From Actinomycetota bacterium (GTDB lineage: Bacteria; Actinomycetota; Actinomycetes; Mycobacteriales; HKI-0501): 64,000 bases of DNA. Shown piece by piece: positions 29,013 to 38,448 of this stretch; the first letter of the stretch is position 1, and the number at the start of each line of letters is the position of its first letter. A program made the translations under genes and the position numbers. The DNA lies in NCBI GenBank assembly GCA_030840805.1, contig JAVEDU010000054.1, positions 1 through 64,000 of the forward strand, written 5' to 3'. The notes beneath the pieces were generated by a model that worked only from the letters and a program-made list of their open reading frames with translations, searched no databases and was not told where the DNA came from.

Positions 29013-30032
29013 ATGGCGCTCACGGAGATGGACACCCCCGCACCGGCGTCCGGCGACGACGAAGCCCCCGGACGCCGTCGTCGGCGTGTCCTGTGGATGT
29101 CCGGCTACACCGTCGCGTTCCTGGGCTGGTGGACCCTCGTCGGCCTGCCCACCGACTACGCGGTCGCGTTCGGCTGGCTGTGGCTTGCCACCGTGGCGTG
29201 GCGCAACGACCAGCCGTGGCGGCGGCACTGGGGGTTCGTCCGCGACTGGCTCCCGATCCTGGTCGCCCTCGTCGTCTACGACTTCAGCCGCGGGCTCGCC
29301 GACCGGTTCATGCCGGTGCACATCCAGGCGGTGGTCGACGCCGACCGCGCGCTGTTCGGCGTCGTGCCGACCGTCTGGCTGCAGGAACACCTGTTGCAGC
29401 GCGGGAACGTGCAGTGGTGGGACGTGCTGGTGTCGTTCGTGTACTTCTCCCACTTCGTGGTCAGCCTGACGGTCGCCGTCGTGTTGTGGATCCGGAACCG
29501 GGACCGGTGGCTGGCGTTCATGCGGCGGTGGCTGGCCCTCACCGCGGCCGGCCTGCTCACGTACTTCCTCTACCCGGCCGCGCCGCCGTGGTACGCCTCG
29601 AAGTACGGCTACATCACCGAGACCGTGTACCGGACCTCCGCGGACGGCTGGCACGAGATCGGGCTGCGGAGCGCCGGCAAGCTGCTGAGCGCGGGGCAGG
29701 CCCTGTCGAACCCGGTGGCCGCGATGCCGTCGCTGCACTCCGCGTTCGCGATGCTCGTGGTCGCGTTCTTCTTCACCCGGGTCCGCCGGCGCTGGATCCC
29801 GCTGCTCCTGCTCTATCCCCTCGCGATGACGTTCAGCCTCGTGTACGCCGGGGAGCACTACGTCATCGACGTGCTGGTCGGCTGGACGTACGTCCTGATC
29901 GTGATGGTCGTGGTCGGGTACGCCGAGCGGTGGTGGCGGCGCCGGGCCGGGACGGCGGTCGCCGCGCGGGACGAGCCGCTCGGCGCCCGGGACCCCGCGG
30001 TCGCCGATCCGGACGCCCTCCCGTTGCGGTGA
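29013..30032 (+). CDS. PAP2-superfamily membrane enzyme
   Basis: A 339-residue polytopic protein. The N-terminal hydrophilic 40 residues are followed by about seven transmembrane helices. PAP2 catalytic motifs are MPSLHSAF and GEHYVIDVLVGW, as in the Aur1/inositol-phosphotransferase subgroup, which transfers or hydrolyses lipid-linked phosphates. ATG at 29013 is preferred; TAACAT (28997-29002) lies ten bases upstream and overlaps the sirtuin stop region. The acceptor lipid is unknown. Confidence 0.87.
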   Translation: MALTEMDTPAPASGDDEAPGRRRRRVLWMSGYTVAFLGWWTLVGLPTDYAVAFGWLWLATVAWRNDQPWRRHWGFVRDWLPILVALVVYDFSRGLADRFMPVHIQAVVDADRALFGVVPTVWLQEHLLQRGNVQWWDVLVSFVYFSHFVVSLTVAVVLWIRNRDRWLAFMRRWLALTAAGLLTYFLYPAAPPWYASKYGYITETVYRTSADGWHEIGLRSAGKLLSAGQALSNPVAAMPSLHSAFAMLVVAFFFTRVRRRWIPLLLLYPLAMTFSLVYAGEHYVIDVLVGWTYVLIVMVVVGYAERWWRRRAGTAVAARDEPLGARDPAVADPDALPLR

Positions 30033-30042
30033 TCGACATCAC
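30029..30042 (+). promoter_or_regulatory. CRP-like site GTGA-N6-TCAC before acyl-CoA synthetase
   Basis: GTGATCGACATCAC matches the core of the cyclic-AMP receptor protein site exactly (GTGA, six bases, TCAC). It spans the PAP2 stop codon and is 47 bases from the synthetase start codon, with a possible -10 box TAAGTT at 30050-30055. Actinobacterial CRP proteins recognise this core. Control by CRP is inference. Confidence 0.45.
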
Positions 30043-30089
30043 GGTCCAGTAAGTTCTGCCCCAGTCAGTCAGCTGCCTGGAGGCCCCCG

Positions 30090-31622
30090 ATGCGTGTCCC
30101 GCTCACAGTCCGAGACTTCCTCGATCGCGCCGAAACGGCGTATCCGGAGCGGATCGGCATCGTCGACGAGCCGGGCACCCGAGACTCGCTCGGCTCGGTG
30201 ACCTGGGGCGAGGTGGCCCGCCGCGCCCGGGCGTACGGCGCCGGCCTCGACGCCCTCGGCATCGCACCGGGAGAGCGCATCGCGGTCGTCTCCCACAACG
30301 CGTCGCGGCTCCAGGAGCTGCTGTTCGCCGCCCCGTACCACGGCCGGATCCTCGTCCCGGTCAACTTCCGGCTGCACGCCGACGAGATCCGCTACATCGT
30401 CGAGCACTCCGGTGCGAGCGCCGTGCTGGTGGACCCCGAGCTGGACGGGTCGCTCGCGTCGGTCACCGCGAAGCACCGGTTCGTGATCGGCGCCGAGTCC
30501 GACGAGGCGATGCTGCGCTTCGACACCGAGCCGGCGCCGTGGGAGCCCGATGAGGACGCCACCGCGACGATCAACTACACCTCCGGCACGACGGCCCGGC
30601 CCAAGGGCGTGCAGATCACGCACCGGAACATCTGGACCGACGCGGTGACGTTCGGCCTGCACACCTCGGTCACCGACCGGGACGTCTTCCTGCACACGCT
30701 GCCGATGTTCCACTGCAACGGCTGGGGCATGCCGTACGTGGTCGCCGGGATGGGTGGCACGCAGGTCGTGATCCGGAAGATCGACGGCGCCGAGATCCTG
30801 CGCCGGGTCGCCCAGCACGGGCTGACGCTGGCCTGCGGCGCCCCCGCCGTGTGGTCGGCCGTGCTCGACGCCGCGCAGGACTGGGACGGCGAGATCCCCG
30901 GCCGCGACCGGATGCGGATCGTCTGCGCCGGCGCCCCGCCGCCCTCGCGCACGATCGCGCGGATCGAGGAGGAGCTCGGCTGGGAGTTCCAGCAGATCTA
31001 CGGCCTCACCGAGACCTCGCCGCTGCTCACCCACAACGCCCACCGGGCGGAGTACGACACGCTGTCGGGGGAGGAGCGCGCGCAGCGGCTGTCCCGGGCC
31101 GGCGCGCCCGCCCTCGGCGCCCGGATCCGCACCGACGAGACCGGCGAGGTGCTGGTCCGGTCGAACACGGTCATGGAGGGGTACTGGAGCGACCCCGACG
31201 CGACCGCCAAGGCGCTCGACGGCGGCTGGTTCCACACCGGTGACGGCGGGGCCGTCGACTCCGACGGGTTCCTCACCATCGCGGACCGCAAGAAGGACGT
31301 GATCATCACCGGCGGTGAGAACGTCTCTTCGATCGAGGTCGAGGACCGGCTGTTCTCGCACCCGGCCGTCGCGGAGTGCGCCGTGATCGGCGTGCCGGAC
31401 GAGAAGTGGGGCGAGCTGGTCCTCGGGCTGGTCGTGCTCGCCGACGGCGCGGCGGCCACCGAGGCGGACCTCATCGCGCACTGCCGCTCGTCGCTCGCGG
31501 GTTACAAGGTCCCGAAGCGGATCGAGTTCCGCGAGTCGATCCCGCGCACGGCGACCGGGAAGATCCAGAAGTTCCTGCTGCGCAAGTCGTTCTGGGAGGG
31601 CCGTGACAAGCAGATCAACTGA
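30090..31622 (+). CDS. Fatty-acyl-CoA synthetase (AMP-forming)
   Basis: A 510-residue adenylate-forming enzyme that activates a carboxylic acid to its CoA ester. Motifs are YTSGTTARPKGVQ (P-loop), QIYGLTETSP, GWFHTGDGG and the C-terminal catalytic lysine in IPRTATGKIQKF. The sequence is of the medium/long-chain class II type; the chain length preference cannot be told. ATG follows CTGGAGG. A sirtuin upstream could regulate it through lysine deacylation, as CobB does for Acs. Confidence 0.92.
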   Translation: MRVPLTVRDFLDRAETAYPERIGIVDEPGTRDSLGSVTWGEVARRARAYGAGLDALGIAPGERIAVVSHNASRLQELLFAAPYHGRILVPVNFRLHADEIRYIVEHSGASAVLVDPELDGSLASVTAKHRFVIGAESDEAMLRFDTEPAPWEPDEDATATINYTSGTTARPKGVQITHRNIWTDAVTFGLHTSVTDRDVFLHTLPMFHCNGWGMPYVVAGMGGTQVVIRKIDGAEILRRVAQHGLTLACGAPAVWSAVLDAAQDWDGEIPGRDRMRIVCAGAPPPSRTIARIEEELGWEFQQIYGLTETSPLLTHNAHRAEYDTLSGEERAQRLSRAGAPALGARIRTDETGEVLVRSNTVMEGYWSDPDATAKALDGGWFHTGDGGAVDSDGFLTIADRKKDVIITGGENVSSIEVEDRLFSHPAVAECAVIGVPDEKWGELVLGLVVLADGAAATEADLIAHCRSSLAGYKVPKRIEFRESIPRTATGKIQKFLLRKSFWEGRDKQIN

Positions 31623-31644
31623 GGCTCTGGCCGCCCCCTGTCCG

Positions 31645-31705
31645 CGTTGATCATGGGGTTTTGGTCAGACACACCGCGTGTCGTGCCGAAACCCCATGAT
31701 CAACG
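31645..31705. repeat. Palindromic repeat, complete copy
   Basis: Perfect 17-base arms, CGTTGATCATGGGGTTT (31645-31661) and its complement (31689-31705), enclose a 27-base loop. The arm is shared with the first bases of the window, extended there to 20 bases. The right arm overlaps the stop codon of the small minus-strand gene (31700-31702), and the whole lies just past the acyl-CoA synthetase. It can form a hairpin for both transcripts. Confidence 0.8.
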
Positions 31706-31924
31706 TGGGGGTGGCGGTGCGAGCGGGGTCACCTCGCGCAGGAAGCCCCGGGCGGTGAGGAACTCCCCGAGCGTCTCGCGGTGTACGTCGCACGCGACCC
31801 AGGTCTTGCGCCGGTCGGGCGTGTGCAGGCGGGGGTTGTTCCAGGCGAGCACCCAGGTGGCGGGGTCGTGGCAGCCACGCGCGGAACAGGTGACGACGTC
31901 GGGCTGGGCGGGGGATCCGATCAC
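31700..31924 (-). CDS. Small conserved actinobacterial protein, Cys-rich
   Basis: A 74-residue protein with CSARGC near the N-terminus and ACDVH further on, a possible zinc site (two cysteines, then Cys and His). The core WVLAWNNPRLHTPDRRKTW and ETLGEFLTARGFLREV is typical of a small family widespread in actinobacteria and sometimes labelled acetone carboxylase, a name with no support here. GTG at 31924 is chosen by comparison with that family's length. Its stop codon lies inside the palindromic repeat. Confidence 0.72.
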   Translation of the reverse strand: MIGSPAQPDVVTCSARGCHDPATWVLAWNNPRLHTPDRRKTWVACDVHRETLGEFLTARGFLREVTPLAPPPPR

Positions 31925-32019
31925 CGGCCCAGTCTGCCAGCGCGGCGGGCGCGGGAGAGACGGCCGGGATGGAGGACGCCGGGCGACCACGGGGGAAGCC
32001 GCCCGGCGTCCCCGAAAGG

Positions 32020-32049
32020 TTACATCACTCGGTGCAGTGCTTGTAAGGT
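32020..32049 (+). promoter_or_regulatory. Possible moxR promoter
   Basis: TTACAT (32020-32025), an 18-base spacer and TAAGGT (32044-32049) give a plausible promoter in an unusually AT-rich patch. The leader to the moxR start would be about 150 bases. Confidence 0.35.
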
Positions 32050-32201
32050 CAACAATGTGGTGTCGCCGGCGGATTTCCCCCGTCCGGCGGAACGGCGGGC
32101 CGCCGGACGCCCCCCTTCACAGCGCCTTCACCGCACCCGTGCCAGGCTGGGCACCATCCGACCGCCGTCCGGCTGACCAGTCTGCCCCGCAGGAGGCCCG
32201 A

Positions 32202-33293
32202 GTGACCCAGCAGTCCACCCCCGCGCAGTCCACCCCCGCGCAGGACGCGACCCAGCTGGAGAAGACGCTCTTCGAGGTCAAGCGCGTCATCGTCGGCCAG
32301 GACCGGATGATCGAGCGGATGCTGGTCTGCCTGCTGGCCCGGGGGCACTGCCTGCTGGAGGGCGTGCCGGGGGTCGCCAAGACGCTCGCCGTCGAGACGC
32401 TCGCCACCGTGGTCGGCGGAACCTTCGCGCGCATCCAGTTCACGCCCGACCTGGTGCCCGCCGACATCCTCGGCACCCGGGTCTACAAGGCCTCGTCGGA
32501 GACGTTCGACGTCGAGCTCGGGCCGGTGTTCGCCAACTTCCTGCTCGCCGACGAGATCAACCGCGCCCCCGCGAAGGTGCAGTCCGCGCTGCTGGAGGTG
32601 ATGGCGGAGCGGCAGGTGTCGATCGCCGGCCGGACGTACCCGCTCCCGACACCGTTCCTCACGCTCGCCACCCAGAACCCGATCGAGCAGGAGGGCGTGT
32701 ACCCGCTGCCCGAGGCGCAGCGGGACCGGTTCCTGATGAAGGTCGTGGTGGGCTACCCGACCGATGTCGAGGAGCGCGAGATCGTCTACCGGATGGGTGT
32801 CAACCCGCCCGTCGCGCAGCAGGTTCTCGACCCCGAGAGGCTGCTGCGGCTGCAGGAGGCGGCCGACCGCGTGTTCGTGCACTCCGCGTTGGTCGACCAC
32901 GCGGTACGCCTGGTCCTCGCCACCCGGGCGCCCGCCGCGCACGGGCTGGGCGACGTGGCCGGGCTGATCGCGTACGGGGCCAGCCCGCGCGCCTCCCTCG
33001 GGCTGGTGGCCGCGACCCGCGCCCTGGCCCTGATGCGCGGCCGGGACTACGCGCTGCCGCAGGACCTGCACGACGTGGCGCCGGACATCCTCCGGCACCG
33101 CCTGGTGCTGTCGTACGACGCGCTCGCCGACGGCGTGCCCGCCGAGTACATCGTCGACCGGGTGCTGGCCACCGTGCCGATGCCCACCGTGTCGCCGCGG
33201 CAGAGCGCGGACCTGCGCCCCGCCTCCGGTGCCCCGGGCAACGGCGGACCACAGGCCGGGGGCTGGCCGGCGCCCACGGAGCGGCCGGCGTGA
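32202..33293 (+). CDS. moxR: MoxR-family AAA+ ATPase
   Basis: A 363-residue AAA+ chaperone-like ATPase, counterpart of MoxR1 (Rv1479). Walker A is GVPGVAKT, Walker B LLADEINRAPAK, and sensor TLATQNPIEQEGVYPLPEAQ. A Pro/Gly-rich C-terminal tail follows residue 330. MoxR proteins usually work with the DUF58 and von Willebrand factor A proteins encoded next; all three genes overlap. GTG at 32202 has AGGAGG seven bases upstream, which settles the start although the frame is open for 555 bases before it. Confidence 0.94.
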   Translation: MTQQSTPAQSTPAQDATQLEKTLFEVKRVIVGQDRMIERMLVCLLARGHCLLEGVPGVAKTLAVETLATVVGGTFARIQFTPDLVPADILGTRVYKASSETFDVELGPVFANFLLADEINRAPAKVQSALLEVMAERQVSIAGRTYPLPTPFLTLATQNPIEQEGVYPLPEAQRDRFLMKVVVGYPTDVEEREIVYRMGVNPPVAQQVLDPERLLRLQEAADRVFVHSALVDHAVRLVLATRAPAAHGLGDVAGLIAYGASPRASLGLVAATRALALMRGRDYALPQDLHDVAPDILRHRLVLSYDALADGVPAEYIVDRVLATVPMPTVSPRQSADLRPASGAPGNGGPQAGGWPAPTERPA

Positions 33294-34243
33294 CAGCCGC
33301 GGGAGGCCCGCCCAGGCTGGACGACGGCGGCACCGAGGCGGTGCTCCGCAAGCTCCAGCTCCTCGTCGCCCGCAAGCTCGACGGGCTGCTCCAGGGCGAC
33401 CACCTGGGGCTGCTCCCGGCCGCCGGCTCGGAGATCGCGGAGTCGCGGGAGTACCGGCCCGGCGACGACGTCCGGCGGATGGACTGGCCGGTCACCGCCC
33501 GGACCACGGTGCCGCACGTCCGCCAGACGGTTGCCGACCGCGAGCTGGAGACGTGGATCTGCCTCGACCTCTCGGCGAGCCTCGACTTCGGCACCGCGCG
33601 CTGTGAGAAGCGCGACCTGGCCGTCGCGGCCGCCGCCGCCGTCACCCATCTCACCGTCCGCGGTGGCAACCGCACCGGTGCGGTGATCGCGGCCGGCGAG
33701 CGGATCGTGCGCATCCCCGCCCGCGGCGGCCGGGCGAACGCCCAGGGCATGCTGCGCCGGATGGTCGAGACGCCGCGGGCCGCCGCCGGTGCGCAGACCG
33801 ATCTCGCCGCGGCGATCGACACGCTCAACCGGCCGCCGCGCCGCCGGGGCATGGCCGTGGTGATCTCCGACTTCCTCGACGGGGAGGCCGACGACCCGGC
33901 CACCGCGCCGGCGTGGGAGCGCCCGCTGCGCCGGCTCGGCGCGCGGCACGACCTGCTCGCCGTGGAGATCGTCGACCCGCGAGAGCTGGAACTGCCCGAT
34001 GTCGGCGTCCTCACCGTCGTCGACACCGAGACCGGCCGCCTGCACGAGGTGCAGACCGGGGACCGGCGGTTCCGGCAGCGGTATGCGGAGGCCGCGGCGG
34101 CCCAGCGCGCCGGGATCGCGGCCGCCCTCCGCCGCGCCGGTGCGGGACACTTGCGGCTGCGTACCGACTCGGACTGGCTGCTCGACATCGTCCGCTTCGT
34201 CGCTGCCCAGCGGCGGGGCCAGACCCGTGGGACCACCCGATGA
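33290..34243 (+). CDS. DUF58 domain protein
   Basis: A 317-residue cytoplasmic protein with the DUF58 signature EYRPGDDVRRMDWPVTART near residues 56-74, followed by a VWA-like fold (LDLSASLDFG, VVISDFLD). It is the middle partner of the MoxR-DUF58-VWA set (Rv1480). GTG overlaps the moxR stop. In other bacteria such sets act as chaperones for metal insertion or assembly of surface complexes; the client here is not known. Confidence 0.92.
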   Translation: MTAAGGPPRLDDGGTEAVLRKLQLLVARKLDGLLQGDHLGLLPAAGSEIAESREYRPGDDVRRMDWPVTARTTVPHVRQTVADRELETWICLDLSASLDFGTARCEKRDLAVAAAAAVTHLTVRGGNRTGAVIAAGERIVRIPARGGRANAQGMLRRMVETPRAAAGAQTDLAAAIDTLNRPPRRRGMAVVISDFLDGEADDPATAPAWERPLRRLGARHDLLAVEIVDPRELELPDVGVLTVVDTETGRLHEVQTGDRRFRQRYAEAAAAQRAGIAAALRRAGAGHLRLRTDSDWLLDIVRFVAAQRRGQTRGTTR

Positions 34244-35190
34244 TCCGCTTCCTCAGCCCGTGGTGGCTGCTCCTCGTGCTGCCGGTGCTGCTGCTCGCGG
34301 CGGCCTACGTGGTGGCGCAGGTGCGCCGCAAGACGTTCGCCGTGCGGTTCACCAACGTGGCCCTGCTGGCCAAGCTCGCCCCGAGGTCGCCGGGGTGGCG
34401 CCGGCACGTCACCGCCGGGGCGTTCCTGCTCTGCCTGCTGGTTCTGGCGACCGGCATGGCGAAGCCGTCGACCGAGGTGCGGGAGCCGCTCGAACGCGCC
34501 ACGATCGTGCTCGCGCTCGACGTGTCGCTGTCGATGCAGGCCACCGACGTCGAGCCGGACCGCTTCGCGGCGATGCAGGACGCGGCGAAGCTGTTCGTCA
34601 AGGAGCTGCCCGACTCCTACAACCTGGGGCTGGTGGCGTTCGCGAAGAACGCCGCCGTCATCGTGTCGCCCACCAAGGAACACCGCCAGGTGACCCAGGC
34701 CATCGGCAACCTGCGCCTCCAGGAGTCGACCGCGATCGGCGAGGCCGTCTTCGCCTCGCTCCAGGCCATCGCGAGCGTTCCCGCGGACGGCGCCGCCGGG
34801 CCGCCACCCGCGCGGATCGTGCTGCTGTCCGACGGGTTCAACACGTTCGGCCGGGGGCCGGACCAGGCCGCCGAGGCCGCCGCGACGGCGAACGTCCCGG
34901 TGTCCACGATCGCGTTCGGGACCCAGGAGGGCGTGGTCGAGCTCGACGGCCGGCCCATTCCGGTACCGGTCGACCGTGACACCCTCGCGGCGCTTGCCGA
35001 CTCCACCAAGGGCAGGTACTACGAGGCCGTGTCGGCCGACGAGCTCAAGGACGTCTACCGGGACCTCGGCAGCTCGGTCGGGTACCGCACCCGGCCGCAC
35101 GAGATCACCCAGTGGTTCGCCGGGCTGGCGCTGCTGCTCGGGTTCGCGGCCGGCGCGCTCAGTCTCCTGTGGACGTCGCGGCTGCCCTAG
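34240..35190 (+). CDS. Membrane-anchored VWA domain protein
   Basis: A 316-residue protein with two N-terminal transmembrane helices (about residues 6-26 and 56-74), a von Willebrand factor A domain with the MIDAS motif DVSLS and later TAIGEA and SDGFNT, and a C-terminal membrane helix (near residues 291-311). This is the BatA-like arrangement of Rv1481. ATG overlaps the DUF58 stop. The gene converges with the quinone oxidoreductase, overlapping by four bases. Confidence 0.92.
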   Translation: MIRFLSPWWLLLVLPVLLLAAAYVVAQVRRKTFAVRFTNVALLAKLAPRSPGWRRHVTAGAFLLCLLVLATGMAKPSTEVREPLERATIVLALDVSLSMQATDVEPDRFAAMQDAAKLFVKELPDSYNLGLVAFAKNAAVIVSPTKEHRQVTQAIGNLRLQESTAIGEAVFASLQAIASVPADGAAGPPPARIVLLSDGFNTFGRGPDQAAEAAATANVPVSTIAFGTQEGVVELDGRPIPVPVDRDTLAALADSTKGRYYEAVSADELKDVYRDLGSSVGYRTRPHEITQWFAGLALLLGFAAGALSLLWTSRLP

Positions 35191-36137
35191 GGCGTGAGGA
35201 TCAGCTTGCCGGTGCTACGGCGGGAGAGCAGCTTCTCGTGTGCCTGCCGGGCGTCGGCCAGCGGGAACTCCCCGCCGACGACCGGCCGCAGCGTGCCCGC
35301 GCGGACCATCTCGAACATGCCGTCCATCGCCTCGGCGAGCATGCCGGGCCGGGTCGCGGCGTGCACGAGCCAGAACCCGAGCACGGCGCGGGAACGGCCC
35401 ATCAGCTCGGCCGCGTTCACCGGCGTCGGCGGGACGCGGGACGCCATGCCGTAGGTGACCAGCCGACCGAACGGTGCGAGCGCGGCCAGCGACGCGTCGA
35501 ACACGGGGCCTCCGGTCATCTCCAGCACCACGTCCACCGGGCGACCGTCGTTCGCCTCCCGCAGCGCGGCCGTGAGGTCCGCGGTACCGGGGTCGACCGC
35601 GACGTCCGCGCCCAGGTCGAGCGCCAGCTGCCGCTTCTCGGGGCTCGACGCGGTGGCGATCACCCGACCGGCGCCGAAGGCCTTCGCCAGCTGGACGGCG
35701 AGCGTGCCCACCCCGCCGGCCGCCGCGTGCACCACGACGGACTCGCCGGGTGCCAGGCGGGCCGAGGTCCGCAGGATGTGCCACGCGGTGGTGCCCGCGA
35801 GGACCAGGGCGAGCGCCTCGCCGTCGCCGATCCCGTCTGGGATCGGGAACGTGGCCGCCGGGTGGACCACGGCCTTCTCCGCGTACCCGCCGCCCGCGAG
35901 GGTCAGCGCGACGATCCGGGTGCCGTCGGCGCGGCGGCCCACGACCTCGGCCCCGGGGATGAGCGGCAGGCGCTGCCGGGCGAGGTAGCTGTCCTCGATC
36001 TGATGCGTGTCCGCGAAGTTGACGCCCGCGGCGAGCACGTCGACGAGCTCGAACCCGTCGGCGTCGACCGGGTCGGGGACCTCGGTGAGCGTGAGGACTT
36101 CCGGGCCGCCGAACTCGGTGATCTGGATGGCGCGCAT
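35187..36137 (-). CDS. Zinc-independent quinone oxidoreductase (MDR superfamily)
   Basis: A 316-residue medium-chain dehydrogenase/reductase of the QOR type. The N-terminal catalytic domain has AGVNFADTHQIEDSYL and IPGAEVVGRR; the Rossmann motif is HAAAGGVGTLAVQLAKAFGA. Structural and catalytic zinc ligands are absent, as in NADPH:quinone reductases. ATG at 36137 lies seven bases after a TAGGGT box. The open frame continues upstream but only through repetitive Arg/Pro sequence. Confidence 0.9.
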   Translation of the reverse strand: MRAIQITEFGGPEVLTLTEVPDPVDADGFELVDVLAAGVNFADTHQIEDSYLARQRLPLIPGAEVVGRRADGTRIVALTLAGGGYAEKAVVHPAATFPIPDGIGDGEALALVLAGTTAWHILRTSARLAPGESVVVHAAAGGVGTLAVQLAKAFGAGRVIATASSPEKRQLALDLGADVAVDPGTADLTAALREANDGRPVDVVLEMTGGPVFDASLAALAPFGRLVTYGMASRVPPTPVNAAELMGRSRAVLGFWLVHAATRPGMLAEAMDGMFEMVRAGTLRPVVGGEFPLADARQAHEKLLSRRSTGKLILTP

Positions 36138-36144
36138 GGCGCCC

Positions 36145-36150
36145 ACCCTA
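36145..36150 (-). promoter_or_regulatory. Leaderless -10 box, quinone oxidoreductase
   Basis: TAGGGT on the minus strand is separated by seven bases from the ATG, the same design as at 28.0 kb and 42.6 kb. Confidence 0.45.
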
Positions 36151-36516
36151 GGGGTCCGGTGTGGACGGTCGGCCCCCGGCGTCGAGGAGGTGGCGCGGGA
36201 ACCGTTGCGGCGCACCGCGGACGGCACCGGGTACCGATGGTGCCGCCGCGGGCTCGTGGAGCGGGGCCGGCCCGTTCGGCCGGAACCGGTGCGCCGCCGG
36301 GTCCGGGACCGACCGGGCGTGCGCCGCTCGTGCGGCGACACCGGGCCGTGGGCCGGGAGCGGTACCGACGAGCCCTCGTGAGCGCGGCATCCGGTGGTCG
36401 CCGAGCGACGACGTGGGCGCGCGACCGGGGGCTGGGGTCGCCGAGCCGGGCCACGACGGGCAGGGTGGACGGGTACCGCCGGTGCCCGCGTCCGTCGCGC
36501 CGCGCCGCGCGCTCCC
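36151..36516. other. Intergenic, no gene seen
   Basis: About 370 bases between the quinone oxidoreductase promoter and the fabG promoter region. Open frames exist on both strands but translate to Arg/Gly/Pro-rich sequence without family features or ribosome-binding sites. Nothing else was recognised. Confidence 0.5.
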
Positions 36517-36548
36517 GGTTAACGGCTACCCATCGGTAACATTTAACC
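36517..36548 (+). promoter_or_regulatory. Candidate control region of fabG-inhA
   Basis: In an AT-rich island, GGTTAA (36517-36522) and TTAACC (36543-36548) form an inverted repeat around GTTAAC and CGGTAACAT; TAACAT at 36537-36542 could be a -10 box. It lies 40-70 bases before fabG. Mycobacterial fabG1-inhA operons are controlled by dedicated regulators, so an operator is plausible; which protein binds is unknown. Confidence 0.4.
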
Positions 36549-36557
36549 TCCGATTGA

Positions 36558-37292
<735 letters not shown>

Positions 37293-37327
37293 CCAACCCT
37301 CAAGTCCACTGTAGACAGGAGAGAGCC

Positions 37328-38095
37328 GTGTCCGGCCTGCTCGAAGGCAAGCGCCTGCTCATCACCGGCGTGATCACCGACGCCTCGATCGCGTTCGCCG
37401 TGGCGCGCATCGCCCAGGAGCAGGGTGCGGAGGTCGTGCTCACCGGGTTCGGCCGCATGTCGCTCGTGGAGCGCATCGCCAAGCGGCTGCCGAACCCGGC
37501 GCCCGTCGTGGAGCTCGACGTCACGAATCCGGAGCAACTGGAGACCCTCGCCGACCGGGTGCGCGAGCACGTCGACGGCATCGACGGTGTCCTGCACTCG
37601 ATCGGGTTCGCCCCGGCGAGCTGCCTCGGCGGCGGTTTCCTGGAGACCCCGTGGGAGGACGTCGCCACGGCGCTCCACGTCTCCACGTTCTCGCTGAAGT
37701 CGCTCGCGGTCGCGACGCTGCCGCTCATGGGGGACAGCGGGGCGATCGTCGGGCTGACGTTCGACGCGCAGCAGGCGTGGCCGGCGTACGACTGGATGGG
37801 TGTCGCCAAGGCGGGCCTGGAGTCCGCGGCCCGCTATCTCGCCCGCGACCTCGGCCCGCGCAACATCCGGGTCAACATGGTCGCCGCCGGCCCGCTGAAG
37901 ACGATGGCCGCGAAGAGCATTCCGGGTTTCTCCGCGTTCGAGGAGCCGTGGGCGAAGCGTGCGCCGCTCGGCTGGGACCTCAACGACACCGCGCCCACCG
38001 CGAAGGCGTGCCTCGCCCTGCTCAGCGACTGGTTCCCGAAGACGACCGGCGAGATCATCCACGTCGACGGCGGGTTCCACGCGGTCGGCGTCTAG
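37328..38095 (+). CDS. inhA: NADH-dependent enoyl-ACP reductase (InhA/FabI)
   Basis: A 255-residue enoyl reductase of fatty acid elongation. Features are the divergent NAD loop TGVITDASIAF, the conserved Ser in SIGFAP, and the catalytic Tyr and Lys in YDWMGVAK. The substrate-loop region PLKTMAAKSIPGF follows, and the C-terminus is HVDGGFHAVGV. Sequence around the active site is closer to mycobacterial InhA than to E. coli FabI. GTG at 37328 follows AGGAGAGA. In M. tuberculosis hemH is next; here two CAP-protein genes on the other strand intervene. Confidence 0.94.
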   Translation: MSGLLEGKRLLITGVITDASIAFAVARIAQEQGAEVVLTGFGRMSLVERIAKRLPNPAPVVELDVTNPEQLETLADRVREHVDGIDGVLHSIGFAPASCLGGGFLETPWEDVATALHVSTFSLKSLAVATLPLMGDSGAIVGLTFDAQQAWPAYDWMGVAKAGLESAARYLARDLGPRNIRVNMVAAGPLKTMAAKSIPGFSAFEEPWAKRAPLGWDLNDTAPTAKACLALLSDWFPKTTGEIIHVDGGFHAVGV

Positions 38096-38117
38096 GGTCC
38101 GGCGCGGCCTCCGGCGG

Positions 38118-38159
38118 GTTCACCCCGGTGCCCCGTTCGGCGGGCCGCACCGGTGAACC
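38118..38159 (+). terminator. Possible terminator of fabG-inhA
   Basis: GGTTCACCCCGGTGC pairs with GCACCGGTGAACC (38147-38159) except for a two-base bulge. The stem begins 22 bases past the inhA stop codon. Confidence 0.45.
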
Positions 38160-38388
38160 GGTCGGGAAGCCTCCGGCCTCCGGGCCCCGCCACCGTGCCG
38201 CTGGACGGCCGCGGCTCAGCGCGGCGGCGAGGTCGGCGAGCGTCCCGGCCGGTGCCCGCGCGGCCCGCGCCGCGTGGGCTGCTCCCCGCCTGTCGAGATC
38301 GTCCCGACTCTCGACCGGGAACCGGGGCCGGCGACCGGCCGGGCCGGACCGTGCGGTGGAGACCCGCCGCGCTCCCGGGCCGACACGA
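38160..38388. other. Intergenic, no gene seen
   Basis: About 230 bases between two hairpins. Open frames are Arg/Pro/Gly-rich and lack ribosome-binding sites. Nothing recognised. Confidence 0.45.
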
Positions 38389-38433
38389 CGAGGGGCGCCG
38401 GTCCGGTGCGGTGCTCCGGACCGACGCCCCTCG
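38389..38433 (-). terminator. Terminator of the first CAP gene
   Basis: Eighteen-base arms (38389-38406 and 38416-38433) pair with one mismatch around a nine-base loop. It starts 16 bases beyond the CAP gene stop on the minus strand. Confidence 0.65.
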
Positions 38434-38448
38434 GGCGATCGGGACGCG

